This document shows positions 34,901 to 49,900 of a stretch of DNA of 64,000 bases, in pieces; the stretch's first letter is position 1; every line of letters begins with the position of its first letter. Below the pieces are notes generated by a model. It was not told the origin of the DNA, made no database searches, and worked only from the letters and a program-made list of their open reading frames with translations. The stretch comes from Spodoptera frugiperda (Eukaryota > Arthropoda > Insecta > Lepidoptera > Noctuidae): positions 1,612,001 through 1,676,000 of the forward strand of contig NC_064230.1 in NCBI RefSeq assembly GCF_023101765.2. The letters run 5' to 3'. A program made the translations under genes and the position numbers.

Positions 34901-37900
34901 ATATAAGGCGGGATGTTGCGTTCATAACAATTATGTCTTTTTTATGGTATAGGAAGCAAACAAACAAACGGATCACTTGATGGTAAGCAATCAGTACCCT
35001 TAGTATGAGTTTGTTTTACGTTTAAAATAATCGAAACGAGAACGCGTTCGACACTCTGATTGGTTGGTTCATTCGCGCCGGCAAATCAGAGCGCCGAACG
35101 CGCTCTCGTTAGGTTGTCGTTCAATGTAAAGCAAACTCGTACTAAGGGTACGACGCCGCCCATGAATACCCGCAACACTAGAGTAACCACAGGTGCGTTG
35201 CCGACCTTTTAAAAAGGAATACGCTCTTTTCTTGGAGGTTTGAAGGTCGTATCGGTTCGAAAATACCGCCGACGACAGCTCATTCCACAGTTTTGCAACA
35301 ACGAAAATTTCTCAGTAGTAGCACGGAGTCTGGAATTGTGCCCAGTATATGGCAATAGGCTCACCTGCCCTTATTACATGGGACTTATAACACAAACTAA
35401 ATAGATTTTTAGTTTTCATACCCCGTTATCATCACTATTGTGATAAGTGGGTTGTATGTGGGGATTGTACAGTGGCATTACGTGTCGTAATGTGCATCTC
35501 TGTCTACCCACTACAAAAGGCGTTTTCAAGGACATTGTTGAGGTATACATTGTACAGTAGCATTACGTTCTGTAATGTGCACCTCTGCCTTACCCTTCGG
35601 GGATACAAAGCTTCACAATGCACTATTCAAAACTTAAATTTTATATATCGATTGTATAATAAATAGACGTTAATAATAATAAAATCCTCTTCCCCCCTCC
35701 CCGCAGCGTACATGCGTCCGGACGGTACGTGCGTGGTCCCCCACCTGACGATCGGCCGCAAGAACTACGGCAACGTTTACTACGACACGGAGATCGACGT
35801 CGCCGGCATGGACCTCGATAGTTTGGGTGAGTAGTATACATTTATATTAAGTCTTTTCTATGGTATAAGCCGGTAAACGAGCAGACGTATCACTTGATGG
35901 TAAGCAATCGCCGCCGCCCATGGACCAGAGGCGTTACAAGTGTTGCCGGGCTTTTGGGGGTTAGGAATTTACGGGTTGTTGGGGAATCGGGGATTGGGAA
36001 GATTGAGAAGGGGGGGAAATTGGGTCTCCGGTAACCTCACTCACACAACGCAAGCGTTGTTTCACGTCGGTTTTCTGCTCGGCCGTGGTATCACTCCGTG
36101 CCGAAGCATGGCGAGCCCACATTAAGTCCCTATTTATCAATTCGAAATCAGTAAATGAACATCGATAGGATCAAACTCCCATTTGTTCGTTTTGGTAAAA
36201 TATACGCTGAATGGTAATTAGTGAAGAATATTTAATCAGGTACTCATGATAACAAACAACTTTCCCACAGAAACTATTTTGTATACTCATTAGTTTTATT
36301 TTTATCACAATAACTAAATTTCATTTCGCTACATACTAATTACCAAATTTCTTTTACAGTGCACTTCTTGAACAAAGAAGTGATAATCTACCCCGATGAG
36401 TCGGAGAAGCCGCCTCTAGGTGAGGGCCTGAACCGCCGCGCCATTGTCACCCTCGACCGCGTGTGGCCACGGGACAAGAGTGAGAAGAGGGCCATTACTG
36501 ACCCGGAGAGGTAAGATAGTATTTTATTTCTATACTAATATACTATATATTATTTCTATACTCGGCTTCGCCCGCGTTCATGAGGGTTAAAAAAACAATT
36601 TTAACAAAAAAAGAAACCGACTTCAAATAATAAATAGGTATTCCATAACAAATTAATATGCACTAAAAAGTAAAAGAAATAATTGCGTATTTTTCAACAA
36701 CTTAATAGATCAACTAACTTTACTAACTCATCACACACATTATAAAGTAAGTAGGTACAATTATTGTTATTTCTGGAGTCGGTGTCAGCCAACTAAGATA
36801 GGTTTGTTATTTACCTATTAACACAACAAAACATTACAATTCTACAGTTTTACACCAGTTGTAAGTAGGTACTTAACGTAGGTACGGGCGGAGTGGTGGC
36901 ACTCCGCCCGTGCCGTGCTAGTTGTTGGCGTTTCCTAGGTCCGTGAGGGTTAAAATGTAACCTAGGGTGACTGGTAATTAGTGAACGATATTTAAACACG
37001 TGATTGTACTCATGATTACAAACAACTTTCCCGAAGAAACTTTTTTTGTAAACTCATTATTTTATACTGCCTCGTTGGCCGAGTGGTTGCAAGTGCGACT
37101 GCCAGGCAAGGGGTCTCGGGTTTGATTCCCGGGTCGGGCAAAGTATTACTGGACATTTTTTGGTTTTTCGAAAATTTCTCAGTAGTAGCACGGAGTCTGG
37201 AAATGTGTCCAGTATATGGCAATAGGCTCACCCCCTATTACATGGGACTTATAACACAAATGGTGAAGAGTGGGTGTACATTGTATAGCGGCATTACGTG
37301 CCGTAATGCGCATCTCTGCCTCCTCCTTTGGAGATAAATAGTCGTGACGTTGTTAGCTTCTGCCAGCGGCTTCGCCCGCGTTCCCGTGGAATAAAATGTG
37401 AACACTTTTTATCTCCCAAGTTAGCTCAAATACCAAATTTCATCAAAATCCGTTCAATACTTTCACCGTGATTGACTAGAAAACATCCAAACAAACAAAC
37501 TTTCACATCTATAATAAATATTAGTACAACTAAACACATCTTCCTTCCCTCAACAGACTAGCGAAAATGGAATACGAATGGAAACTACGCCGTGTATGCG
37601 ACAAACACAACACCAAATTCATAGAATACCGGCCCAGCTCCGGTAGTTGGGTGTTCCGCGTCGAACACTTCAGCAAGTACGGCCTGACTGATTCGGATGA
37701 GGACGATGATGTACCGGAGCTGATGAAGAGGCAGCTTGTTAATCAGGTGTTGCAGAAGACTGCTGCGAATGGTGAGTGGAACTGAGTATTTTTTTCTTGT
37801 GTTTTTTTAATGAACATAAATTCATACTTACATAACCAGGTATGAGCCTAGCTGTGTCCCATAGGGGTAGGCAGAGATAATTGAACGCCATTTGCTACAA

Positions 37901-40900
37901 TTCTTAATTACTAACGCCCAATTACACCCCTTCCCAATCCCCGATCACCTGATGGTAAGCAATCGCCGCCGCCCATGGATACCCGAAACACCAGAGGCGC
38001 TGCCGGCCTTTTGCTTACGAGTAGCGGTTTCGATTCCCGCACGGAGCAACTCTTTGTGTGATCCACAAATTGTTAGTCTAGGTTTGTGCGTCATGTGTAT
38101 GACAACTTGTATGTTTGTAAACGCACACACGACACGGGAGACAATCCTTCTATGAGATTTTCTCCTGTGAACCAATTTTGACTTGTGTTAAATTGATTGC
38201 ATGAGTTTATCTTACAACTCACTCTATAACAACAAATATTTCTTTACCCGACAGCCCCCAAGCCACCAGTAGCGACCCCCTCGGTAGGACTGGGGGGTCT
38301 CGGCGCCCCCCCAATGATGCCAGAGGACAACCTATTCGCCATGCAACAAACTTCGTTGAACCTACTCAATGGCGCTGGGAAAGGTATGTATACTTAAAAC
38401 AACAGCAACGGCTACGTCACGCCCTTTATCCCCGAAGGGGTAGGCAGAAGTGCACGTCACAACACGTAATGCCGCTATACAATGTACACCCACAGTTTGA
38501 AGAAGATTAAAGTCAAATGTTGTAGTGGCTCGGCTGCGGTTTGAGACGCCCCCTTCATATGTATGAGGGTGCGCACTTTTGAAACATTAACATAGAATTT
38601 TTCTTCGGTCGGTCTGTCTGTCTGTGAAGCTAGGTGCTCGTTCTAAAGTGTAGATTCGATTGAAGAAGAACGAGCGAGAAACTCTATTCGATACCGCAGG
38701 AAACCGAAGTGAAACAACACTTTTTGAGGGGAGAAAATCATCCAATGACTTCTCCCGCCTTGCGAGAGGCGTGGGGGAATACCAGACTTCTGACTAAAAA
38801 CCACCCCGTTCCTACTCCTTAAAGCCGGAACCCCGGTAACCTGATACGTTGTTCGCAGCTCCGGATCGAGCATTAGCCATACTGGGCCCCATTTGTGAAG
38901 TAAAACAACACTTGCGTCGTGTTTCACCATGTGAGTGAGGCTACCGGAGGCCCAATTATTCCCAATCCTCCATTCCCCAACATCCCTTAAATTCTTAACT
39001 AAGGCTGGAAATGCACTTGTAACGCCTCTGGTGTTTCAAGTGTCCATGGGCGGCGGCGATTGCTTACCATCAGGTGATCCGTCTACTCGTTTACCCGCCT
39101 ATATCAAATCAGGTTATAGATAGCCCATATTAATGAAAACAGTTTGACTTTAATCCCTAACAGGTAACGAAATGACGACATACACGTTTAATCCTACATA
39201 CGGACCCCAGGCTGGGGTCTTAGCGGACCCCAGAGGGCCCATAGACCCCAGGGCCCCCAATGACCCCGAAATCCCTTCAGCACCGTACAACGAGGAGTAT
39301 GTTCTACAAAAACGTGTGGCTAAAGCAATGCTCTGCACGAATATGTGCCTTATAACCGTAGTGTTAGTTGTCATTATTGTATCTTTCGTGTTTATCTTTA
39401 TGTTCTTTATGTTTTTTAGGTAGTAAGTAGGTTTATGTACTTCTCTGTTTACCGCTTCTATGATTTATAGTTCCACTATTGTTAAACTTTTGTTTAAGCT
39501 ACTAATCAGCACTATTGTCCCACTCATTTTTAAGGCCCATTATGGTATTTATTTATGTATGTATGTTGTATGTATTTATAGTGCTTTCATATATACAGTA
39601 TTTATTTATTTTAATTTTAAGTAGGTATAAATATCTGTATGTATACCGCGGACTACCCATCTCCATGTTTTGCCTTACTGTTTATCCATCCAAAAGTTTA
39701 TCTGTAGGAGATCGCTTATTAGTGATAAGACCGCCCATTGTACTATAAATTTCAATATGTTTGTCCTTAGTGTTTTCATGGTATACAATAAAGAGTTTTC
39801 TATGATATTTTTAGGATAAAAATTGTAATATTTCTTAGGATAGTGTTTAGCATACTAGTTATAATGAGTTTAATTTATATTTTAATTATATTTTGTCCTT
39901 ATATTAATTTGTGTTATTGTATATGACGTATGTAAATAATGAGTCATTTATTTATTAGTATACATATTTACTATAATGATTATCATAGTAATACGTAGTT
40001 TTATAACACATACCAGTTAGTAGATACAAAATAACAGTGTTACATTACATAGTTTTAATATTATAATCATATATTTGAATTTAAAAAAAATATGAGTTAA
40101 CTTATTGAGTACATTTTAATTTTAAGCTTATTTGCCCAACATTATTGTAATAAAATTACCAATAATATATTTTATGCGATGTATTAAAAAATATCAAATT
40201 AAAAAATATATAGTAAAGTCTTGTCCGTTGTACGTTAATTTCCCTGAATAAATATATACATACTTTTTTTTATGAACTTATAATTAGAAGCTCAGTTTTC
40301 CTTCCCATTTGTCAGTGGTGTCTAAATAATCTAGAAAGTATATACATATAACTCGGAAAAAGTCACATTGGTAGGTTTCGAACCTGCTCTTCATGCATGA
40401 GAAGTGGTCTTAAAATATGCATAGGAATGAATGGATTTCTTTGAAAAGGCTTAAAGATAAAATATATTAATAAAAGTTATATGAAATTCAACCTTTTTGT
40501 CAGAACTATAGTAGTTAAGGCAGTTGTCCCACCGGCAACGATGAACGAGTAACGAGTAGAGCTAGAACTAGTGAAACGAAACAAAACAAAACAAACTAGT
40601 GAAGCGAGCACTCGCCGGCAGTGTGAACAGTCAGATCAACTATTTGTATATGCATCTCTTTTGTTTACACGGAAAGTATAGTATTGTACGTTTCTTGAGC
40701 GAGAAAGTAGCCGATAGAGTCGTTCACTCGCCGTTGTTGGGACAACTGCCTTAGACTGGGGCAAGATCGGTATGATATAAATATCTACCTAAATCTTCTA
40801 AATAGGGATGATAACGGGGTATGAAAATTAAAAATCTATTTAGTCCGCCAATTAGGTAATGAAAAAATATTAGACACGTATTTTTTATACCTAATGCGCT

Positions 40901-43900
40901 CTAACAAGGTGCGGCTGACAGATTCAGTAACGTTTCGTATCACTCTTGAATAATATTATATAATATTTTAACTGTATCAATTCGTATTATGTTAAATCAT
41001 CGGATGCGTAGTTTTAAATTAAAACCAGACCGGAATGTTCTAGTATTCAATTAAAATCTAATGAAATGAAAAATAAAGTAAAGTGTTATGCGTATAACGT
41101 AAAGCCATAGTCGAGTTTAGTGATGGGATGTACGGCTACGATGGATAGGTAGTCGATGTTTTTTTAGAATAAAAAATGAAAATCGTGCGTCGTTCAATTA
41201 TCATTCTTAAAAAACCTTTAATTATGTGGGAAAATCCACTGTAGACGCGGCTCTCACTGCCCAAACCACAGTGACATTATCTGAGCAGAAATATGTAGTA
41301 GGCATTTTTCTAGACATTTCCGGCGCCATTGATAATGCGTGGTGGTACTTAATCTAACATATACAAACTAATATATCCTTGTTTTCTTCACGGATCTGTA
41401 AAACTGTAACTCTGAAACACCTCAGGGCTCGGTCATAAAATATTTATTTTGACAAGTATATACACGTAGTTAGACTGCACAACTAAATAACACACACATT
41501 TAATAAAAAAATTAAAGAGAATTAAATGTATGCTGCGAGTATCGATAGCGATAAAAAAAGATTTTTCTAATGTCCATCCCTAAAGAGAGACGTCAACGTC
41601 ATACTGGCATCTGTCAGCCGCACCTTGTTATAGCGCACAGGGTATAGTTTTGTCATGTAAAGTAACAACACTTAGATAAAACAAATCAAAGTTTAGGAAT
41701 GGGAGCAAATACGTCATTTCTACGTATAAAACGTACCTAGAAGTGACGTCACGCGATATTTCAAATCGATATTTCTTCGAAAGTATTTGTTACCGTAAGA
41801 AAATAAGAAATACTATATATGTCTATGTCTTATGTACATAACTGTTAGACGAGGAACTCGACTAGTTTCAAGCTATGCTAGAGGCTCATATTCATGAGCC
41901 GAACAGCGACACAACGTCTTAATGTCTTACGAAAGTTATAATAAAATGACGTCTCTGAATAGTCATTACTTGATTTCCGCCCATGGTTTTACTTGGAAAT
42001 TAAAATAATCAAGTAGTCGTTTATATCTCCTCTCCTCTTATCGATCACTCCTTAGTCTCCTATCTCCCGGAGCTGCGGACTACCTAGCGGGTTTACCGGG
42101 GCTCCGGCTCGAAAAGCAGGAGTAGGAACGGGGTGGTTTTTAGTCAGTAAGAGTCTGACATTCGCTCTCGCCTTGGACGACCAAGGCGGGAGAAGTCATT
42201 GGATGATTTACCTCCCTCAAAAAAGAGTGCTTTTCCATCAAAGATGTGCTACATAGCTATGGTACGAAGATGTAGGAGCTGAGCTGTGAGACTATGTGAT
42301 GTGTGTGCTTCCACTGATACTAAGCTATGTCGCTGTGCGAGGAAGATGCGCAGCTCGAGTATACAATGTATTATAAGGCCAGGTTTCCTCGCGATGTTTT
42401 CCTTCACCGTTTGTCCATGATGGAGGAGTAGGAACGGGGTGGTTTTTAGTCAGTAAGGGTCTGACACTCCCTCTCGCCTCGCCCACGGCGTTAATACGAT
42501 TTCACAGATAATGTAGTAGTTGTAAAGATGCCTTTTCCAACTGAAAAATCATTATAACATTTTTTCAATTATATATTTTTGTTACAGCCTTCGAAATGGA
42601 CACGACGGAAGACAACGCCGAGTCCCAGAGCTTGTATTTAGATAATAGAGGTATGTAATTTCCATTCTCATTAATCGAAGTATTTATACTGTGACTGATA
42701 AAATTAGTGAACGATATTTAAACACGTGATTGTACTCATGGTTACAAACAACTTTCCCGAAGGAACTTTTTTTGTATACTCATTAGTTTTTTTTTTATCA
42801 CAATAACAAAAACACAATCACCGCCGCCCATGGACACTTGAAACACTAGAGACGTTACAAGTGCGTAGCCGGCCTTTTGGGGGTTAGGAATTTAAGGGGT
42901 GTTTGCGGAAGCGGGGATTGGGTAGGGGCCTCTGGTAACCTCACTCATACAACAAAACACAACGCTTCGATTGTTTCACGTCGGTTTTCTGTGAGGCCGT
43001 GGTATCACTCCGGTCAAACCAGACCAGCAGTGCCGAAGCATGGCTCTCCCACACTTAAATGTCTATAATAGTTAATAATATTATATTTTGTTCCAGCATT
43101 CGGTGTAAAGAGTCCTACGAGTGAACTGGCTCGATTGGAACACCGACAGAGCCACAATGTGCAGCTCATGAAGGCGTCCCTATACGCTGATACTGGTATG
43201 TATACTATTATCATCATCATTATAAGCCGCAAGACGTCCACTGTTGAACAAAAGCCCCTTAAGCCGGAATACTGAAATGCTACTCAAATTAAGGTTGTAC
43301 TTAAATCTCGTGCTATCTCTGTCATTTACAAAGAATTTGTCTTAAAATTGAGTGACGTTTGAGTATTTGACCACTAGTCTTCCGCGTAGAACGGCCTTCA
43401 TCCACTGGCTCCCCGCGGCTCTGACGATATCGTCAATCCACCTTCGTTACGTCTTCCGGGGTCACCACTAGATCGCTTTACTGGCCCAGCGGCCATCAGT
43501 CCTTTGAACGACGTGGCCTGCCCATTGCCACTTCTATATCTGTTACTCTTGTTCTTTGGCGAATTTTCATATTTTGGATTTTGTTGCACAAAGAAACTCC
43601 GAGCATAGCTCTCTCCATCGCTCGTTGGACTACTCTGAGTCTCTCTAAAAGGCCAGCAGTTCGTGATCAGTGTCACAGCTTAATTTATTGAGACCAAAAT
43701 ATGTGTTTCAATCGGCAGAATTGTTAACTTTTGGTTGAGATTCTTAAACAAAGACGCCATTAACGCTTTGTGACTTTTTTTTTTTGAAGATTCGCCAACC
43801 TATTAATCACTAATCACCACCTATAATCCCCAGAAATGGAGGACGACGCGTCAGTGTCGACCGGCGACCAGTTGGTCCCTGTATCGGCGCCACTGCTGTC

Positions 43901-46900
43901 CGTGCCGACACTGGCGCCCTCTGCCGTCAGGGAGGAACTACCTGTAGCTGAAGCTGAAATGGCTGTTGTTGAGGGTGAGTGATTGTAGTTTTTTTTCTTT
44001 TTATTATTTAATATATAAAATTCTCGTGTCACAGTTTTCGTTGCCATACTCCTCCGAAACGGCTTGACCGATTTTGATGAAATTTTTTGTACTTATCTGG
44101 TATCTATGAGAATCGGCCAACATCTATTTTTCATCCCCCTAAATGTTAGGGGAAAATTTAAAAAATTAGGGTTGTACTCCCTAATTTTTTTAATTTTCCG
44201 CAGACGAAGTCGCGGGCAGAAGCTAGTAATATATAAAAATCAATTACTGTTCGTTAGTCTGGCTAAAACTGTGTATGTGTAAAAAACAAATGTATCTTTA
44301 TTATATTGTTTCGTCCACAGAAGTGCCGATGAAGCCTCTAATAGTGCAACCACACACGGTAGTGCTGAAGTACCACAGGAAAGTGCCGCCCTTCCGACAG
44401 ACCATTGCAGGTGAGCTTAAATATTCGCCTTAAAGACTAATCATACGTAATCCGGAGTTGCGGACTACCTAGCGGGTTTACCGGGGCTCCGGCTCGAAAA
44501 GCAGGAGTAGGAACGGGGTGGTTTTTAGTCAGTAAGAGTCTGACACTCCATCTCGCCTCGCTTAAGGCGGGAGAAGTCATTGGATGATTTTCCCCCCTAT
44601 TAAAATGATAAGCTTAAATAAGGACTCGCAAAGGTAGTGCTCAGATTGGGACTGATACCATGATCCTACTTTACTCATATAACCGTTAAACGAGATAACT
44701 CGACTAGTTTCAAACCACACAAGGGACTCATAGTCAATTTGAAACCAGATTTGTTTATCGTATAAGCCAGTAAACGAGCAGACAAATCACCTGATGCTAA
44801 GCAATTGCCGCCGCCCATGAGTTTCCGGCCTTTTGGGGGTTAGTAATTATAAGGTTTATTGAGGAATCGGGGATTGGGAAGAGGAGTAAATGGGCATAAC
44901 GCAAGCGTTGTTTCACGTCGGTTTTCTGCTCGGCCGTGGTATCACTCCGGTCGAGCCGGCCCAGCGGTGCCGAAGCATGGCTCTCCCACACTTGTAGAGT
45001 ACCTCATACCTCACGATAATTTTGTATATATGTTTGTAAACACACCCACACACACGAGTAAAGCTACATTAATTTCTGTCGCCCCCCCCCCCCCCCCAGG
45101 TCGCCTAGACGCGGCGTACATATCGGACATGTCTGTGTGTCGCGCGCGCCACTCGCGCGTCGGTTTCGGCGTCGCCGGCACCATCGCCTTCGCTACGTCC
45201 TACGACGCCGTCAACGATCTGCCTAAATGTGAGTATTTACTATTGTAATTATTATATATCTAGGAGTCACAAGGGGTCTCGGATTCAATTCCCGGGTTGG
45301 GCTAAGTATTACTGTGTTTTTTTTTGGATTTAAAAAAAAAACTTAGTTGTAGTACGGAATTGTGCTCAGTATATGGCAATAGGCTCTGATTAGTTTTTAC
45401 TGGATTTTTTATTTTAATAATATTTCACGCGAAGTTGCGGATAAAAGCTAATAAGCAATTAAGCAATATTATATAAAACTGAAAAGTATGTTTGTTTGTT
45501 TGACCGCTCTAATCTCTGGATCTACTACTCCGAATTAAAAACAAAAACTTATCATATAATACACCTCTGCCTACCCCCTTTACCATACAAAACTCCACAA
45601 TATTCACCCCCTGTGCCCCCCCACAGCGGCGGAGCTGTCAGAGCTGGGCCGGTACGTGCGTGGCCGAGCCAACAACGACTGGTCGGAGCCCGCGCTCGTC
45701 CGGATGGCCATCGGACAACACGATAAGGATGATGGGATGATGGTACGTAGACTTATGCCCGAATACTCAAACGCTACTCAATTTTAAGTTGTACTTAAAT
45801 ATCGTGCTATCTCTGTCATTTTATAAAGAATTGATAGTGACAGAACTACATTTGAGAGCGTTTGAGTATTCGGGCATCAGAGACATTTAATGGTTACTTA
45901 ACTCAGTCCTTAGCAATTGTTTGATACAAAATAGTCACTAGTACGGAACTACTAGTAAGGAATAGTTTAAGTAATCATTAAATGACTCTGAGTGTGGTTG
46001 TTATTGTGTTATTTTTTTAAAAATTAAAACTGGTTTTAACATTTAATTATTATGTTATCGGCTTACTCACGTAACTGTTTGACGAGGCTCCGGCTCTCTG
46101 GTTTACCCCCTCAAAAAAAGCATGGCTTGAAGCTAGTCGAGTTCCTCGTCAAACAGTTACATGTGTAAGCCGATAACATAATAATAGGGTAGACGACTAA
46201 TTTAGATTTCAATGTCCGTCTTGTAGATTATTTTAAAATATTAGACACGTATTTTTTATTTTCTTACGAAAACAAATACTTTCGAAGATATATCGATTTG
46301 AAATATCGCGTGACGTCACTTCTAGATACGTTTTATACGTAGAAATGACGTATTTGCTCCCACTCCTAAACTTTGATTCGTTTTATCTAAGTATTGTTAT
46401 CTTATATGACAAAATAAAAAAATACGTGTCTAGTATTTTTTCATTACCTAACTGACGGACTAATTAGATGTTTAATTTTCATACCCCGTCATCATCCCTA
46501 TTGTTAATACGCTAGTTTCCTTCAAGACAAATGCAATACTTTTTTTGAAATGTCAAAAACGATATTTTCTATGAACTTTGTATGAAATACTCTATTATGT
46601 CGTCATAAGAAGCTAGAAAACCGAAAATTAAGTAGTTCATCAAATGTATGAATGAGAGTGTGATTATTTTTGTATATTTTATTGTATTGAAAAATTGTAT
46701 ACATTTATTTTTTACCCAGTCATCATCCCTATTGTTAATTTCATATCTCTCTCTTTCTCAACAGGACGTACTAAAGAAGCACCTAGAAACACTACTAGAC
46801 CACTCGTCTCTGTCCGAGGTAGACGCGACACAGTGCCCGCAGCTGCGACTGTCGCAATCCCCGCGCGACAGACGCGTCGTACTGTCGCAGTATCTGAAGG

Positions 46901-49900
46901 ACTCGGCTAAACTAACGTCGCGGTATAAGGTGAGTCGTTGTTGCTCTTTTTTACATTTGATGGGTCGACGTTTGGCCGTTATCTCGCCTGATGGTAAGTG
47001 ATGATGCGGCCTACGATGGAGCACGTCTGCCCATAAGTAACCTATTCACTCGGGCTTTGAAGACACCCAGGTTATACCCATCAGGAAACACAGACTACTG
47101 CAAAGAATTCCACTCCTTAGTAGTTGGTGTAAGGAAGCTTAAAGCTTTTTCTAAAATGTACTTTTTTACTCAGAAAATGCTATCGGTTTGGTTGGTTCAT
47201 TGAAGCCGGTCGATAAGAGCGCCGAACGTGGTCTCGTCTTGATCTCGTTAAACGTAAAACAATCGTATTTAACCCTCAAGACCTCCCCCCAAATCATTTA
47301 TCATCTCATCTACGAATCTCTTCCCCCTTTCCCTCCTCCTCAAATCCCTCTTCTCAGTCGTTATCTCCATTACTGAAGATTACGCCATGGTTGGTTTATT
47401 TGAGCTAGTAGCTTTAGTTTATTAATAATTAGTTTGTTTGTCCCCAGTTCGGAGTGTCGGGCGCTTATTGTAACGAGGTATGGCGCCTGTGTGACGCGCT
47501 GTGGGGGGCCGACTTGGATAATGATGGTATGTATGTCGTAATACTATTTAAATAAATACATAAAATGAAATATTTAAATACGATAACGATACAGGAGAAA
47601 ATCCTAGTGTAGTATAAAGTATTTAAAAATAATAGTTCTGTAGGGTGCTTTTCCACTAGAAATGTGCTTTGCAACTGTGAAATTGTGTGACCGTTTCCAC
47701 GGATACTAAGCGACGTAGCTGAGCGATGAAGATGCGTAGCTCGAGTATGCGATGTATCTATAGTAGGGAAGCCATCCATAGCACGCATTTTCCATAAAAA
47801 AATATCTTAGTTGAACCCGTTCCCACCTGTCCTATGTGTATCAATGAATATGATTGGTGGAAGCCGTTGCTGCAGATATGTTTAGCCACGACAACGTAGA
47901 ATAGCACATCTCTGGTAGAAAAGTCTTAATCAGCTTACAACACCCACTTGAAGCGTAGCGCTGGTGAATTACCTTGTCACCCTATATTTTCCACTATTAC
48001 TTATATTATATTTTATTGTTACATACAGGTGTACCCGGCACGGATCCTCTGTCGATAGTGAACAGGCACCGACAGTTCCTCGACTGGTTGAAGACTGCAG
48101 TGGCCGAGGCCACGGACGAGGACCTGGCCAAACCCACCCCTGGGGAGAAGGAGGATGGTGAGTAAATATATTATCCGATATAAAGTATGCCAAGTTATTC
48201 AGTATGTAGGTAAGAAAATATAGATTGATTTAGTATAGAGACAATGGCTATTGGTTGTCTACTGAACAGGGGCCTTAGTCTGCTATTACAATTGTGTCAG
48301 AATGGTCGATCACTGAGCAGTGCGAGAGGGACGGAACTATACAACCTTCATAGCTCCGTCCCTCTTGCACTGATCAATGATCAACCATTCTGACACAATT
48401 GTAATAGCAGACTAACCCCAGACCAATGGTATCAGTAGATGTGCCTTGGTAAAACACATAACAATAGTTATTGTCTCTATCCTGAATCAATCTTTATTTA
48501 GGTACTTACATGTATACTGAATGGATGTGCTGACTAATTGTAATGATGCAACAGTACCGCGCTTGCAATAGTGCCGAAATATCGGAAACTCATCTATATA
48601 TTAATACGCGATGCAAAAACTTTGGACCTCTTTTTACGAAAATTGCGCGTACGTAGGAGCATAAAATTTGGTACACTTATAGTTTACGTGTAGGAGAAGT
48701 GCAAAACGCTAAAATGTTTTAAAATAATGCTTATAAAGTACATTAAATTAATAAATAAAACATTACACACACTACCATGCATAGTATCTGATCGTATTTG
48801 ACAAAACGTCAAAATCGACAGACATTGCGATGATATTCTCACGTCTCATATGAATAGAGTTTTCCTGTTCATGATGCGCCGGAATATATATTCCGGCGCA
48901 ATTTATTCATGAACATGTAATTTGAATTTTACAAAACTAATAGCAATTCGTTAAATAAAAATTATCCTTGAACGTATGTTAAGTGGTATTGTAAATTAAA
49001 TCGTATATGGTCGAATTTCGACCACTAGGCGACCACTAGTAGACATAAATAAACATGGTAAATATCCCGTCTTAAGTTCTAATGTCTAAATTAGCGTCTG
49101 CCAGCAGCTTTGCCCGCATTCCCGTGGAGTATAAAGTGTTATTCCAGATCATAATCTACCCCTGTTCCAAACTTCATCTCGATCCCTTCAGCCGTTTTGA
49201 CGTGAAGGAGTAACAAACATACACACAAACTTTCCCATTTATAATATTAGTAAGATTGTTATACTTTACACAGATAAATATCTTTAAAGTCAAAGCAATT
49301 TATTTTAATTAATCCTAATTTAATTAGGCACTTTTGAATAGTTAAATTGAATTGTCCGTCATTTTGTTTGTCAGTGAAACCAGGTGCTGGTTCCAAAGTA
49401 TAGCTTCGAATGGAGAAGAACGAGCAAGAAACTTCATCGTAATTAATCTTTATATATGAATTGTTTCACAGAATCGGACGGACACAGCGTTCGCATATGG
49501 ACGCTCCTACTGGGTGGTCGGATACTGGAGGCGTGCAAGGTGGCCAGGGAACATGGAGACCTGAATATGGCCATACTGCTGTCGCAGGCTGCCGGTAAGT
49601 TGAAATTATTATTATACCTTTAGAGAGCAGAGAATAAAGTTCCCTAAGAAAAGCAGTATCCTCCGACCAGGCGAGGTGATCGTGTCTGGTGGGCTTTCTC
49701 CCCAATTGTTTTATTAGCACGCGCGCTTAAAGTTCCAAAATACCTACCTAGTTACTAGTCTTTCGATAACGCGGGCACCTCGCTGCTAACAGCTGATCAT
49801 GCGAAAGAACGCGCGCGCGAAATTTTGCTTTTTCATTGTGATAAAAATAAAACTAATGAGTATACAAAAAAAGTTTCTTTGGGAAAGTTGTTTGTAATCA

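Larger units (their letters stand above)
39424..40275 (+). other. Probable 3' UTR of the alternative terminal exon
   Basis: About 850 bp of AT-rich sequence without any of the repeat families that fill neighbouring introns. AATAAA signals are at 39787-39792 and 40247-40252, the latter close to a T-rich stretch. This supports a real transcript end here. Confidence 0.55.

Noticed and set aside
45496..45726. A 76-codon ORF overlapping exon c31
   Set aside because: It is in another frame from the conserved Nup96 reading and starts in intron sequence.
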